Below are positions 51,247-60,459 of a DNA stretch of 64,000 nt, piece by piece. Source of the stretch: Gemmatimonadota bacterium. GTDB lineage: Bacteria > Gemmatimonadota > Gemmatimonadetes > Gemmatimonadales > Gemmatimonadaceae. Positions within the stretch are counted from its first letter, which is position 1. Each line of letters begins with the position of its first letter. The stretch spans positions 1,371,297-1,435,296 of the forward strand of contig JADJRJ010000031.1 in assembly GCA_016712265.1 (NCBI GenBank), given 5' to 3'. The notes under the pieces are model-generated. The model was given only the letters and a program-made list of their open reading frames with translations, was not told where the DNA came from and did no database searches. The position numbers were made by a program, and so were the translations under genes.

Positions 51247-52652
51247 CTAACGCTCGCTGGTTCGGTCCAGGACTCTGTAGTCGACGATCACCGGCCGATG
51301 GTCCGAGCCGACGTCTCCGGCAACCCGCGCCCGGATCGGACGGACGCCAGTACTGCTGAACACATGATCAATCCGAAGCCGGATCCAGCCATTGTAGCGC
51401 GTGTAGCCGAAACCGCTCCCCAACCGATCAAACGCGTTCGTCAGGTCTCCAAAGCTGTCCCTGAGGTTGCGGCTTTCCGGGGGGGCGTTGAAGTCCCCAA
51501 CGATCAGCATGGGGATGACGCCACCGTCGGCAAACGCGCGCTCGACGCGCCTCCATCTCCCGGATATCCATGTTGTCCCGAAGCCGCGTCAGGTCCGGGT
51601 CACCTTCGGCGACGGATTCGAGCCCTTCCGGGCTGTTTCGAGATGAAGGTTTGTCACCCCGAGGAGCCCAGCCGGGGTTTCGAGGACATAGCGTGACGTA
51701 CCCAGCACCTCCCGCACCTGTACGCTCGGCGCCCCGCACGCGCTCGAGGTCGTCCCGGTTCATCGACTGTGCGTCCTTGATGGGAAAACGGGACAGCAGG
51801 CACAGGGGATTTGCGTCGTGCGAGTGCCAACGGGGGATCGTACGGATCACGGCCTGGAGCGCGGGGCCGCATTCCTGGAACGCCAGGATATCCGGCTTCC
51901 ATAAGTCCATGAGCGCGACGAGCTCAGGCGCGACAACGCTGCCACCGCCCGCGTTCAGGGTCACAATCCGCAGGGGCTCGCCAGATGGTGCGGGGAACCA
52001 GCTGCGGAGGCCGAGCTGGAAGCCCATGATGGGGCCAAGGACGATCCCGACGGAGAGGAGGTTGGGCACCAGCAAGGGGCGCCAGACAGCGAGGGAGAGC
52101 AGGCCGAGCCCGACGGCGGGGACCAGGTATGTCCAGCGGCCCGCGTAAAGCAGGACGGTCGCCGGAATCCAGCGGTCCCCAAGTGTTGGAAGCACCACCG
52201 CAACGGCGGCCACGCCTGCGAGGAGAAACCAGGAGGCGATAGCGAGATAGAAGACAACCGGGCGTCGTTCGATCCATGGCTGCGCGAAGGGCCAGCTGTG
52301 CCGGATGGCCCTCCCTAGTCGCTCGCGGATGGCGGTGACGCGATCGCGGAGTGACAGCGCGCGTTGCGCCACGTGCACGTACTGCGAGGGGGGTGCGCAC
52401 GCGATGCCGCGGCCGCATGGGACGCTTGCACTTCCAGCAGGTGATGACCTGGCCGAGATAGCGTTCGTCGACGTTGAACTGCTCGCCGCACTTGCAGGTG
52501 ACCGCGATGGAGGGCAAAGGTGGCTGGCCGCTGGTCGAGGGTGGCTGCAGGCTGGAACCGGGGGCTGGGCGCTGGTGCTGCGGGGTGGGATCTTGGTGCG
52601 CGCGCGGGGGACTCGTGACCCCTTCCCCGCGCCGCGGGGGATAGGTATGCAA
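51247..52652 (-). pseudogene. Membrane-anchored endonuclease/exonuclease/phosphatase protein with N-terminal zinc ribbon, several frameshifts
   Basis: Pieces of one protein lie in different frames. From about 52652: a Pro-rich stretch and zinc ribbon (VTCKCGEQFNVDERYLGQ, CWKCKRP). From about 52378: QRALSLRDRV, three membrane helices, then the EEP domain (RIVTLNAGGGS, DILAFQECGPAL, LLSRFPI). Another frame supplies ETPAGLLGVTNLHLETARKG, the first resumes with LESVAEGDPDLTRL, and a third gives MLIVGDFNAPPESRNL and GDVGSDHRPVIVDY to the end. Indels are needed near 52388-52393 (G6), 51694, 51623-51625 (C3) and 51533-51552. When restored, it has all EEP catalytic residues and would be an extracytoplasmic phosphodiesterase-like enzyme. 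Joining the zinc ribbon to it is less sure. Confidence 0.65.
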
Positions 52653-52714
52653 CCATCATTCCTGTCGCGACGGCAGGGGTCGCGCCGCGATGGGGAGCTA
52701 TGATTGCCCCGCCG

Positions 52715-53669
52715 TTACCGGGGCGGGGACGCCGGCACCGGGTCGTGCAGGGCGCCACGAAGGCCGAACATTGCGAGCAGTCGCCGACCCTCCGCGGGGG
52801 GCAGGACGGTGAGGGCGGTGGCGACCGCGTCCGCCACTGCGGCGTCCCTCCCAATGACGGTCGCGACCTGAGGCCCTCGCGTGCCGCGTCCTGTCGCGGG
52901 GTCCAGGATGTGCGATTCCCGGTGGCCGTCCACCACGATCTGTTGCTCGGTGGGTCCTGAGGTGGCCAGCGCGGCATTGGCCAACGCGCCAGCCAGCGCT
53001 GCCATGGTCGTGTCGGCGAGGGGGGTCGCGATAGTCCATCCCGGCTTTCCTGGCGGTGCCTCGCCAACGACGAGGTCCCCACCGCCCTCGACGAGTGATT
53101 GTGGCGCCCCATGTTGCCGGAGCACGTCGAGCGCCCGCTGCAGGATGTACCCCTTTGCGATGCCGCCGAGGTCGAGTTGCATCCCCCGCGCGACGCAGTC
53201 GCACGCGCCGGCCGAGCGTATCCACATCGAGGTGGGCATGTCCCACGCGCGCGCGCGCCGTGGCGAGCATGCGCGCGCCCGGCGGCGATCCGGTGTGTCG
53301 CGCGGCGCGCCACAGACGGGTGAGGGGGCCGATGGTCGGATCGAAGGCGCCGCGGCTTGCCCGTGCGACCTGCATCGCCTTCCCGAGGAGCTCGGCGAGT
53401 TCGGGGGACGTCGGTTGCCATCCGGTGCCCCCGGCCTCGAGACGCCGAAGTTCGCTTGTGGGGCGCCAGTCCGAAAAGACGTCTTCGAGGCGCGCGATCT
53501 CCCGGAAGGCCGCGGTCGCGGCCGCCCGGGCGTGTGCCTCGTTAGGCGACCAGAGGGTGATCCGGACGGCGACGCCGAGGTGGACTTCGCGGAAGGTGTG
53601 GGCCCGCAGGGTGGTGTCCGGCGCCACCGCGCCGGTCAGGAGCAGGAACCCCAGGAGAGCGGTAGACAT
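52715..53669 (-). pseudogene. apbE: FAD:protein FMN transferase (ApbE), one frameshift
   Basis: ATG 53669 gives a signal peptide (MSTALLGFLLLTGAVA), then FREVHLGVAVRITLW, ARLEDVFSDWRPTSELRRL and GAFDPTIGPLTRLW. After LGRRVRLRRAG the frame breaks; MQLDLGGIAKGYILQRAL, SLVEGGGDLVVGE and ESHILDPATGRGTRG continue in another. Removing one base from the C5 run at 53183-53187 yields a normal ~315-residue ApbE with the flavin and magnesium motifs. ApbE covalently attaches FMN to Thr of Na+-NQR/RNF or other flavoproteins in the periplasm. It is divergent from the FGE-like gene across 31 bases. Confidence 0.88.
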
Positions 53670-53700
53670 TCCGGGCCGAAGGTAATACCGTCGTGGCACC

Positions 53701-54507
53701 GTGACCGCCCACCAGTTCCGGCGTTTCCTCGCCGCGTCCGTCCTCATGCTGGCGCCCCGTCTCTGGGGACAGGAGATCGTGCGCGACTCCATCCCCGGGA
53801 CCCTGGTCACCATCGAGCTGGTGCGCGTCCCGGCCGGTGCCGTGACCGTGGCGGGATCGCGCCGCGACGTCCCGGGTTTCCTGCTCGGGCGGACCGAGGT
53901 GTCGTGGGATGCCTACGACGCCTTCACGATGAGTCGCGCGCCGTCGCCACGATATTCGCCAGCGGGTGCCGATGCGGTGGCGGGGCCGTCGCGTCCGTAT
54001 GGCAACCCGGACTATGGGTTCGGTCACGCCGGATACCCGGTCATTTCCGTGACGCGTGATGCGGCGATGGCGTTCTGCGCATGGCTGTCGTCGGTCACCG
54101 GCCACAAGTATCGATTGCCGACCGAGGCGGAGTGGCAGCGCGCGGCGGACCTCGCGGGGAGTGGGACGGCAGACGGCGGGCGAGAGACGGCAGACGGCAG
54201 TCGGCGGACGGCAGAAGCGACGGCGAGTCGCATGCCCGGAGCTGGCACCAGGCCGGTGACGAGCGGGGCGCTGACCGCGCCGGGGATCTACCGCCTGTTC
54301 GGGAACGTGGCGGAGTGGGTGATCCCTGATGATCGGGCGCTGGTCGTGCGGGGCGGGTCGTGGCAGGATCCTGCTGGGGCCGTGGGACCGTTGGCGCGCG
54401 CGCGGCAGGGGGAGAGCTGGAACGAGCGCGATCCACAAATTCCAAAAAGCAGCTGGTGGCTGAGTGATGGGCCCTTTGTAGGCTTTTGCATCGTGCGCGA
54501 GCCGTAA
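53701..54507 (+). CDS. Secreted formylglycine-generating-enzyme-like (SUMF1) domain protein
   Basis: 268 residues from GTG 53701, with a signal peptide ending LWGQ. The fold is recognisable: VRVPAGAVTVAGS, LGRTEVSWDAYDAF, YPVISVTRDAAMAFCAWLSSVTG, RLPTEAEWQRAA, GNVAEWVIPDD, VVRGGSWQD, and GFCIVR where G-F-R-V-V-R is usual. FGE-like domains also occur in non-catalytic or hydroxylating proteins, and the paired active-site cysteines of true FGE are not evident, so activation of a sulfatase is not implied. A GACGGCAG-type repeat (54164-54216) sits inside the domain as an extra loop (GRETADGSRRTAE). TAATAC at 53683-53688 may be its -10. Confidence 0.8.
   Translation: MTAHQFRRFLAASVLMLAPRLWGQEIVRDSIPGTLVTIELVRVPAGAVTVAGSRRDVPGFLLGRTEVSWDAYDAFTMSRAPSPRYSPAGADAVAGPSRPYGNPDYGFGHAGYPVISVTRDAAMAFCAWLSSVTGHKYRLPTEAEWQRAADLAGSGTADGGRETADGSRRTAEATASRMPGAGTRPVTSGALTAPGIYRLFGNVAEWVIPDDRALVVRGGSWQDPAGAVGPLARARQGESWNERDPQIPKSSWWLSDGPFVGFCIVREP
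54164..54216 (+). repeat. GACGGCAG microsatellite-like repeat inside the FGE-like gene
   Basis: About 50 bases made of imperfect copies of GACGGCA (for example GAGACGGCAGACGGCAG at 54183-54199, then CGGACGGCAG). It keeps the reading frame and adds ~17 hydrophilic residues between the AEWQRAADLAG helix and the rest of the domain. Confidence 0.6.
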
Positions 54508-54522
54508 CCCCAGGGAGGCGAG

Positions 54523-55809
54523 ATGTCCGGATATTCGCGACGTGATTTCGTGCAGGCGGGAGCGGGTGTGGCGGCGGGACTCGCCTTCGCGCGTCCGCTG
54601 CGGGCCATGCCGTGGGAGTCCGCGGCCACCATCAAGGTGGGGCTCGTCGGGTGCGGTGGTCGCGGGACCGGGGCGGCACGCGACTGCCTGCGGGGCAGCG
54701 AGGGTGTTGAGCTGGTCGCCGTCGGCGACCTCTTTGCGGACCGTGTGTCCAGCTGCCGCGAGCACCTCGCCAAAGCGGCGGCGGAGAATCCGGCGTTCGC
54801 CGCGAAGTACAAGGTGGACGACGGCCACGCGTTCAGCGGGATGGACGCGTACCAGAAGGTCCTCGCCAGCGGGATTGACCTCGTCATCCTTGCGACCCCA
54901 CCGGGGTTCCGGCCCGTGCACTTTGCCGCGGCGGTCGACGCGGGCAAGCATGTCTTCATGGAGAAGCCGGTCGCGGTGGATCCCACCGGGGTCCGCGCCG
55001 TGATCGCGGCCGCGGCTCGTGCCAAGGCGAAGGGACTTGCTGTGGTCGCCGGCACGCAGCGCCGCCACGACCCGTCGTATCGCGCGGTCATTGAACGTGT
55101 CCATGGCGGCGCGATCGGCGAGCTCGTTTCCGGGCAGGTGTTCTGGAACCAGGGCGGGTTGTGGCACGCGGCGCGGCAAGCGGGGTGGAGCGACCTCGAC
55201 TGGCAGGTGCGCAACTGGCTCTACTTCACCTGGCTCTCCGGCGACCATGTGGTGGAACAACACATCCACAACATCGACGTGGCCAATTGGGTCGTGGGGT
55301 CACACCCGGTGCGCGCCGTGGGGGTCGGTGGGCGGCAATGGCGCACCGGGGCGGAACACGGGCACATCTTCGATCACTTCGCCGTGGACTTCGAGTATCC
55401 GGGCGGCGTGCACGTGACGAGCATGTGCCGCCAGATCGACGGCACGGCCGACCATGTGGGCGAGCAGTTCCGCGGGACGAAGGGAACGACCGACGCGGCC
55501 GAGAAGATCGTCGGGGCCAGTGCGTTCAGCTATGCCGGGGTGAAGGTGAACCCCTACGTGCAGGAGCACACCGACCTCATCGCCAGCATTCGCGATGGCA
55601 AGCCGCTCAACGAGGGGCAGCAGGTGGCGGAGAGCACCCTGTCGGCGATCATGGCCCGCGAGGCCGCGTATACCGGCCAGGTGATCACCTGGGACCAGCT
55701 GCTGGCGTCGACGCAGGACCTGACCCCGCCGGCGGGACAAGGGGCATACGCCGTTCCCCCCGTGCCCATGCCCGGGCGCACGAAGGTCGATCGGCGGTGG
55801 AGCGAATGA
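54523..55809 (+). CDS. Tat-secreted Gfo/Idh/MocA-family oxidoreductase
   Basis: 428 residues. The twin-arginine signal is SRRDFVQAGAGVAAGLAFA (5-23). The Rossmann start is KVGLVGCGGRGTGAA, followed by VAVGDLFADR, VILATPPGFRP, HVFMEKPVAVDP (the conserved E-K-P) and the C-terminal domain HNIDVANWVVG. This is the secreted NAD(P)-binding branch found with sugar metabolism in Bacteroidetes, Planctomycetes and relatives, often using tightly bound cofactor. The next gene, a TIM-barrel isomerase, starts on its stop (ATGA), indicating that both act on the same sugar or polyol pathway. Confidence 0.9.
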   Translation: MSGYSRRDFVQAGAGVAAGLAFARPLRAMPWESAATIKVGLVGCGGRGTGAARDCLRGSEGVELVAVGDLFADRVSSCREHLAKAAAENPAFAAKYKVDDGHAFSGMDAYQKVLASGIDLVILATPPGFRPVHFAAAVDAGKHVFMEKPVAVDPTGVRAVIAAAARAKAKGLAVVAGTQRRHDPSYRAVIERVHGGAIGELVSGQVFWNQGGLWHAARQAGWSDLDWQVRNWLYFTWLSGDHVVEQHIHNIDVANWVVGSHPVRAVGVGGRQWRTGAEHGHIFDHFAVDFEYPGGVHVTSMCRQIDGTADHVGEQFRGTKGTTDAAEKIVGASAFSYAGVKVNPYVQEHTDLIASIRDGKPLNEGQQVAESTLSAIMAREAAYTGQVITWDQLLASTQDLTPPAGQGAYAVPPVPMPGRTKVDRRWSE

Positions 55810-56719
55810 CCATGGATCGCCGAGCCTTTGTTGAGTCCGGGTTGGTGGCTGGGCTTGCCGCTGCGGTCCCTGGAGGGGTCGAGGCGCAGGGCGGAGCCCC
55901 GCGGACCTTCCGCCTGGCCTACGCGCCGCATTTCGGGATGTTCCGTGCGCATGCGGGCGAGGACGTCGTCGCGCAACTCGAGTTCATGGCCGCGGAAGGG
56001 TTCACCGCGCTGGAAGACAACGGGATGCGGGAACGTCCGGTGGCCGAGCAGCAGCGCATCGCCGATGCGATGCGCCGGTTGAAGATGCGTATGGGAGTGT
56101 TCGTCGCCCATACCATCGGGTGGACGGCGCCGACCCTTGCCTCGGGGGATCCCGCCGCGCGCACGAAGTTCCTGGAGGAGGTGCGCGGGTCCGTCGATGT
56201 CGCGAAGCGGGTCGGGGCGACCTGGATGACCGTCGTCCCCGGGCACATCGACATGCGCCTGGAGATGCAGTACCAGACGGCCCACGTGATCGAGACGCTC
56301 AAGCGCGCGAGTGCGATCCTCGAACCGCATGGGCTGGTGATGGTGCTGGAGCCGCTGAACACGCTGCGCGACCATCCCGGCATGTTCTCACACGCATTCC
56401 GCAGGCCTATGCGATCTGCAAGGCGGTGGGGAGCCCGGCCTGCAAGATCCTGTTTGATGCCTACCACCAGCAGATCACCGAAGGGAATCTGATCCCGAAC
56501 TTCGATGCGGCGTGGGACGAGGTGGCGTACGTGCAGGTGGGGGACAACCCGGGGCGCAAGGAGCCATACACCGGGGAGGTGAACTACCAGAACGTGTTCT
56601 CCCACTTGGTGCGGAAGGGCTTTCGTGGCATCGTGGGGATGGAGCACGGGAATGCGCGGCCTGGTCGTGAGGGGGAGCGCGCCGTGATCGACGCATACGT
56701 GCGGGCCGACGCGCCCTGA
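55806..56719 (+). pseudogene. Hydroxypyruvate-isomerase-like TIM-barrel protein, one frameshift
   Basis: ATG 55806 overlaps the preceding stop. The N-terminus is Tat-like (MDRRAFVESGLVAGLAAAV). TIM-barrel blocks: APHFGMFRAHAGEDVVAQLE, GFTALEDNGMRERP, VVPGHIDM, VMVLEPLN (Glu ligand). The frame then breaks after HPGMF, and RIPQAYAICKAVGSPACKILFDAYHQQITEGN, YVQVGDNPGR and GIVGMEHGN continue in another frame to 56719. One missing base near 56385-56392 accounts for it. The family (AP_endonuc_2, Hyi/xylose-isomerase-like) isomerises small sugars or keto acids. It probably works with the Gfo/Idh oxidoreductase. Confidence 0.85.
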
Positions 56720-56722
56720 CCG

Positions 56723-57504
56723 GTGCGCTACGAGGAGTATCCCGTCGCGCCGGAACTCGCCGATCACTTGCTGTCCATCTGGAGCTTTGAGCGGCCGGCG
56801 GAGAGCGAAGGCGTGGTCCAGCACTTTGTGCCACCGGACGGGTGCGTGAGCGTGGCGGTCGCCTCGCACGTGCGGCGACTGACGGAGACGATCCTCATCG
56901 GGGCGCACGACCGTCCGCTGGTGGTGCCGATCTTCCCCGGCGATCGGTACTGGGGGATGCGTTTCTGGCCAGATGCGGGGGCCGCTTGCCTCGGCATTGA
57001 TGCCGCGCGTGGGTCGGGCGAAGTGAACGGGCGCCTGCCCACCTCTCGGCGGCGGCTACGGACGTGGTACGCGCGGTGGACGACGGGGCGGGGGACGATA
57101 CGGTACGGCATGCACTGTCTCGTTGGGCCCTCGGGAGTGACTGGGCCACCGTCCCGCTCGACGCGCCGGTCCGGCTCGCCGTCCTGGCCATCGTCGCGTC
57201 GAAGGGGCGATCCCGGTGGGGGGAGTTGCCGGGGACGGTGGGGCTGACCCCACGCACGCTCCTTCGGCGATTTAGGGCAGCGACGGGACTCACGCTCAAG
57301 CGTTATGCCAAGGTGCGCCGGTTCCGCGAGGCGGCGGCACGCCAGCGTCGAGGCCCCGCCACGACCTGGAGTTACATCGCGGCGGATGTCGGTTATTCCG
57401 ACCACGCGCACCTCACGCGCGAGTTTCGGGAGATTCATGGAGCGCCACCCAGTGAGGTGGCGCGACTGATCGGGCGGATCAGTCACGGGAAGATCCGTCC
57501 GTGA
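56723..57504 (+). pseudogene. AraC-family transcriptional regulator, one frameshift
   Basis: GTG 56723 starts YEEYPVAPELADHLLSIWSF and a sensor-like N-terminal domain with HFVPPDGCVSVAV and PGDRYWGMRFWPDAGAACLGI. After about residue 100 the frame is lost; HLSAAATDVVRAVDDG and the C-terminal AraC double helix-turn-helix (GLTPRTLLRRFRAATGLTLK, then YSDHAHLTREFREIHG) run in another frame to 57504. One base is missing between about 57030 and 57060. When restored it is a normal ~260-residue activator with an intact DNA-binding domain. It may control the upstream sugar genes or the DUF1579-like gene that follows 75 bases later. Confidence 0.82.
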
Positions 57505-57579
57505 GGTGGCGGATTCCTTCAAGCCGACCGCGGCGCGCCGCGGCAGCTTTCGGTTGTCATCCCACCCGGAGTGTCGGTC

Positions 57580-58131
57580 ATGTCAGCTGTTGCGCGGGTT
57601 CTCGTCGCGGTGTCGATCCTTGCCGCCGTGTCGTCTGACGCGCAGCCGACGGCGTCGGACCCGGTTGCGCGCCGTGAGGCCATGCAGAAGCTCGCGTTCA
57701 TGGTCGGTGAGTGGAGCGGCGACGCGCGGATAGTGATGGGTCCCGGGCGCACGGAGCACGTCCGCCAGGCCGAACATGTCCGATTCGCGCTGAGTGGCCA
57801 GGTGCTCGTGATCGATGGCATTGGCCGGATGCTGAAGGACGGAACCGTCGGGGATACGGCGTTCCAGGCGTTTGGCGTGCTGGACTGGCGCCCGGAGCGT
57901 GGGTACCAGTTGCGATCGATGACCCATGAGGGTCGCGAGGGGACCTTCGTGGTGACACCGCTGTCGGAGGGACAGGGATTCACCTGGGGCTTCGAGGTGC
58001 CGGGGGGGCGGACGCGGTATACGATCCGGCTGACTCCCGAAGGGGAGTGGCACGAACTTGGGGAGTTCAGCCGTGACGGCCAGCAGTGGTTCCCGACGAT
58101 GGAGATGCGGCTGCGGCGCGCCCCTCGGTAG
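57580..58131 (+). CDS. Secreted DUF1579-like protein
   Basis: 183 residues; ATG 57580 is set by GGAG at 57568-57571, 8 bases away. The signal peptide ends SSDAQ. The body is a single small beta-barrel-type domain: LAFMVGEWSGDARI, HVRFALSGQVLVIDGIGR, FGVLDWRPERGYQLRSM and FSRDGQQWFPTMEMRLRR. This pattern (W-x-G near the start, L-x-G-x-x-L-x-I-x-G, then a D-G-x-x-W repeat) is that of DUF1579 and related lipocalin-like proteins. The function is unknown, perhaps binding a small hydrophobic ligand. Three more proteins with similar domains follow within 4 kb. Confidence 0.72.
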   Translation: MSAVARVLVAVSILAAVSSDAQPTASDPVARREAMQKLAFMVGEWSGDARIVMGPGRTEHVRQAEHVRFALSGQVLVIDGIGRMLKDGTVGDTAFQAFGVLDWRPERGYQLRSMTHEGREGTFVVTPLSEGQGFTWGFEVPGGRTRYTIRLTPEGEWHELGEFSRDGQQWFPTMEMRLRRAPR

Positions 58132-58871
58132 GCGGCCGACGCGCGCGACCGGCCGTGGTCGGTCTCACGGCGCCAACTCGACGCGCCGCAGGCGCTTGTC
58201 CCTGTGGCGCGGACACCACCCGACGTGGCGCGTACGCCACCGCATGGTGCTCAGGCAGCGCCCGCCGGAGCGCGGTCGGCACCTGCGGGAGCGTTTACCG
58301 CACCAAACGGCGCGCTGTCACCTCCAATCGCGGCTCGGACGACGCGAACCGAGGCTCGGACAACGCCAATCGGGGCTCGGTCATCGCCAATTGGGGCAGT
58401 GACACCGCCAATCGGAGCTCGGACAGCGCCACCTGGGGCGCAGACGTCGGCGCTCGCCGCGTTGTCAACCAGTCGACGCGACGCCGCGCGGGTCGATCGG
58501 CACGTTGTCATCTCCAACGATCACGCTGCCGGCGGCATTCGGCGCTTCGTCAGGTCATTCCGCCACGTTGCACACGCCACGCGGGGCACTGCAGCGCGCC
58601 AACGCGACGCAGCATGGGCCAGGCATGACATTGCGCGCGCCAACGGCGACGCGGCACACGCTCTCCGGCGCCGCAGACACTGCTCAATATGGCACTGGCG
58701 CAACACGTCGGGTCGCTGTCAAGCGCGCGCGGGCCGACGTCGCCTGCACTCGGGACTCGGCCTGCGTTCATCGGGCCGTTGCGGGAGCCTTCCTCCGCCT
58801 GCGCCGCGAACCACGACACGCTCCGGCCGCCAGCGATGGGTCATGCGTCTGCCGAGGAGGCGTTCGGACGT
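58132..58871. other. 740-base region with no convincing gene; 21-base tandem repeats
   Basis: All three plus-strand frames and one minus frame stay open over much of this stretch, which reflects its base composition rather than clear coding. The first ~250 bases are a 21-base tandem repeat (see 58240-58470). The rest (58470-58870) is GC-rich, low in complexity and repeat-like, with weak traces of the same period. A short heptad-repeat protein on either strand cannot be ruled out. No promoter or RBS stands out. Confidence 0.5.
58240..58470. repeat. Degenerate 21-base minisatellite
   Basis: About ten units in phase every 21 bases. The clearest lie between about 58324 and 58450, for example CAACGCCAATCGGGGCTCGG (unit minus its last base), then CATCGCCAATTGGGGCAGTG and CACCGCCAATCGGAGCTCGG. 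Because 21 is a multiple of 3, each frame encodes a heptad repeat: roughly T-P-P-I-G-A-R in one plus frame, A-N-R-G-S-D-N in another, R-A-P-I-G-x-V on the minus strand. Confidence 0.75.
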
Positions 58872-60341
58872 TCATGGCGCGAGCCGTCGCGTCGCCTCGT
58901 AGCGCGTTGCGGGTTTCCACGTCCCGCCGCCGTCCGATGATTCGTGCACGTCCAGGCGGAACAGCTCACCCGCCGTTGGAACGAAGGTGAGGCGCGAGTG
59001 GACACGCTCGCCGCGCGGATTCATGTAGTAGGTACCGGCGCGCACGTTGTCGACCACGAGGGCCCCATCGCTGCGCACCGTGCCATCAAAGACGTCCAAC
59101 AGGCCGGAGGCGTCGTCGAGGGCACTCACACGATAGCGCTGCTGCGCGGCGTCGTACGACAGGGTGAGCACAAAGCGGTACCCAGGGGCCGTCATGCGGC
59201 CCTCATAGGCCGCGCCGCCCAGCACCGGGACGAACTCTGTCGCCAGCTCAAGTATCGGCAGGGCACTGGATTGCGATGTGTCAGCGGGGAACTGGGTGCC
59301 CGCCCACCGGCCGAGCAAGAAGCGCAACGGCCGCAGCCCAGCGCGCACCTGCTGGTGGATGGGCGGCACGCGAACCGGTGCTGCACTCCGCATCTCGGCG
59401 ACGATGCCGCTCGCATTCATCTGGGCGACGCCCACGGGCCCCATGCCGTAGGTGTTCCGTTCGCGCAGGAACCCGGCGTAGGTTCGGGTCAGGCGTCGCA
59501 TCGCGGCGGGAGTGAGCGCTCCCGTTGGGGCCAGTGACACGGAGTCGGCGAATTCCGCAGCCGCCGCGAGGCGATAGAAGCGCAGCTGCTCGAGATTCTC
59601 CTGGACCACGGTCCCCAGCGGCATGGGGGCGAAGTGGCCGGAGTACGCGGTGACCGGCCCCGGGTAGTCGACTAGAAGCTGTGACAACGCGACCATGGCG
59701 AGCCGTGAATGCTGCTCGCCGATGTAGTACGCGCCCCCGGCCACGGTAAGGTCGCCGGTGAAGAGCGCGCCCAACTCGCGCACATGGACCACCGTATTGT
59801 TCTCCGCCTCCGCCGGTCCGTAGTCCCGGAGGGTGACGGTGAGCCCCGCGAGGCGCAGCGTGCTCCCGGACGGGACCAGGGAATCGGGGCGCTGCAGCCG
59901 GCGCTCGTAGTCACTGCCTAACGCGGCGAGCCAACCACCAGGCTGCAGCGCCTGGTCGTGGACGCCCTGCATCGCGTCAGCGGTCGGCCGAGTGGCGACG
60001 AGCGGGGTGCGCGGAAACGCCTCCTTTAGTTGGCGCAGCCCGCCGAAGTGATCCGCATGGGGATGGGTGATGATCACCGCGGCGAGCGGCTTGCCTGTCG
60101 CGCGCAGGCTGGCGATGAGCCGGTCGACGTCACTGCGCAGGCACATGGCATCGATCAGCACGAGCCCCTCAGCTGACTCGATCCACCAGGCATTGGTGAA
60201 GTAGGAACGCGCGTCGCCGGTCGCGACATGGATCTGCGCGAGCGGCGCCCCCGGTGCTGCGGATTGCGCGCGGAGGGGCGTGAAGGCGCCAAGCAGGAGG
60301 GGCGCCGTGGAGAACGCGCGGGCGAGTGTGGTGATACGCAC
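58872..60341 (-). CDS. Secreted metallo-beta-lactamase-fold hydrolase fused to DUF1579-like domain
   Basis: 489 residues from GTG 60341, which gives a clean signal peptide (MRITTLARAFSTAP... ending LRAQ); an upstream GTG at 60449 adds a less likely leader. The MBL domain (about 25-290) has THPHADHFGG (H-x-H-x-D-H), LFTGDLTVAGGAYY (metal Asp) and YSGHFAP. Residues ~330-489 are a DUF1579-like domain (LRFLLGRWAGTQFP, YRFVLTLSYDAAQQRYRVSALDD, SDGGGTWKPATRYE). A zinc hydrolase acting on a small exported compound is likely. The fused domain may bind the substrate. The substrate class (lactone, phosphodiester, beta-lactam) cannot be told. Confidence 0.82.
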   Translation of the reverse strand: MRITTLARAFSTAPLLLGAFTPLRAQSAAPGAPLAQIHVATGDARSYFTNAWWIESAEGLVLIDAMCLRSDVDRLIASLRATGKPLAAVIITHPHADHFGGLRQLKEAFPRTPLVATRPTADAMQGVHDQALQPGGWLAALGSDYERRLQRPDSLVPSGSTLRLAGLTVTLRDYGPAEAENNTVVHVRELGALFTGDLTVAGGAYYIGEQHSRLAMVALSQLLVDYPGPVTAYSGHFAPMPLGTVVQENLEQLRFYRLAAAAEFADSVSLAPTGALTPAAMRRLTRTYAGFLRERNTYGMGPVGVAQMNASGIVAEMRSAAPVRVPPIHQQVRAGLRPLRFLLGRWAGTQFPADTSQSSALPILELATEFVPVLGGAAYEGRMTAPGYRFVLTLSYDAAQQRYRVSALDDASGLLDVFDGTVRSDGALVVDNVRAGTYYMNPRGERVHSRLTFVPTAGELFRLDVHESSDGGGTWKPATRYEATRRLAP

Positions 60342-60459
60342 AGGCGAGCTATCGGTGAAGGGGAGCCGGCAGGGGTAGCCGCCCGACGCGTGACGGGGAG
60401 GCGCGAAGTGATCAACGTCCGTCGCGATGGTGCGGGCGTTGGTCTTCACGTTGAGGAGG

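Noticed and set aside
53701..54507. Activator of the sulfatase-like enzyme at 31 kb
   Set aside because: That enzyme has Thr rather than Cys/Ser at the site, and the FGE-like protein lacks evident catalytic cysteines, so no such pairing is claimed.
53542..55269. ~575-codon minus-strand frame across the FGE-like and Gfo/Idh genes
   Set aside because: Covers two well-supported plus-strand genes and shows no recognisable motif.
58240..58470. CRISPR array
   Set aside because: Units are contiguous 21-base copies without spacers, and no cas gene is present.
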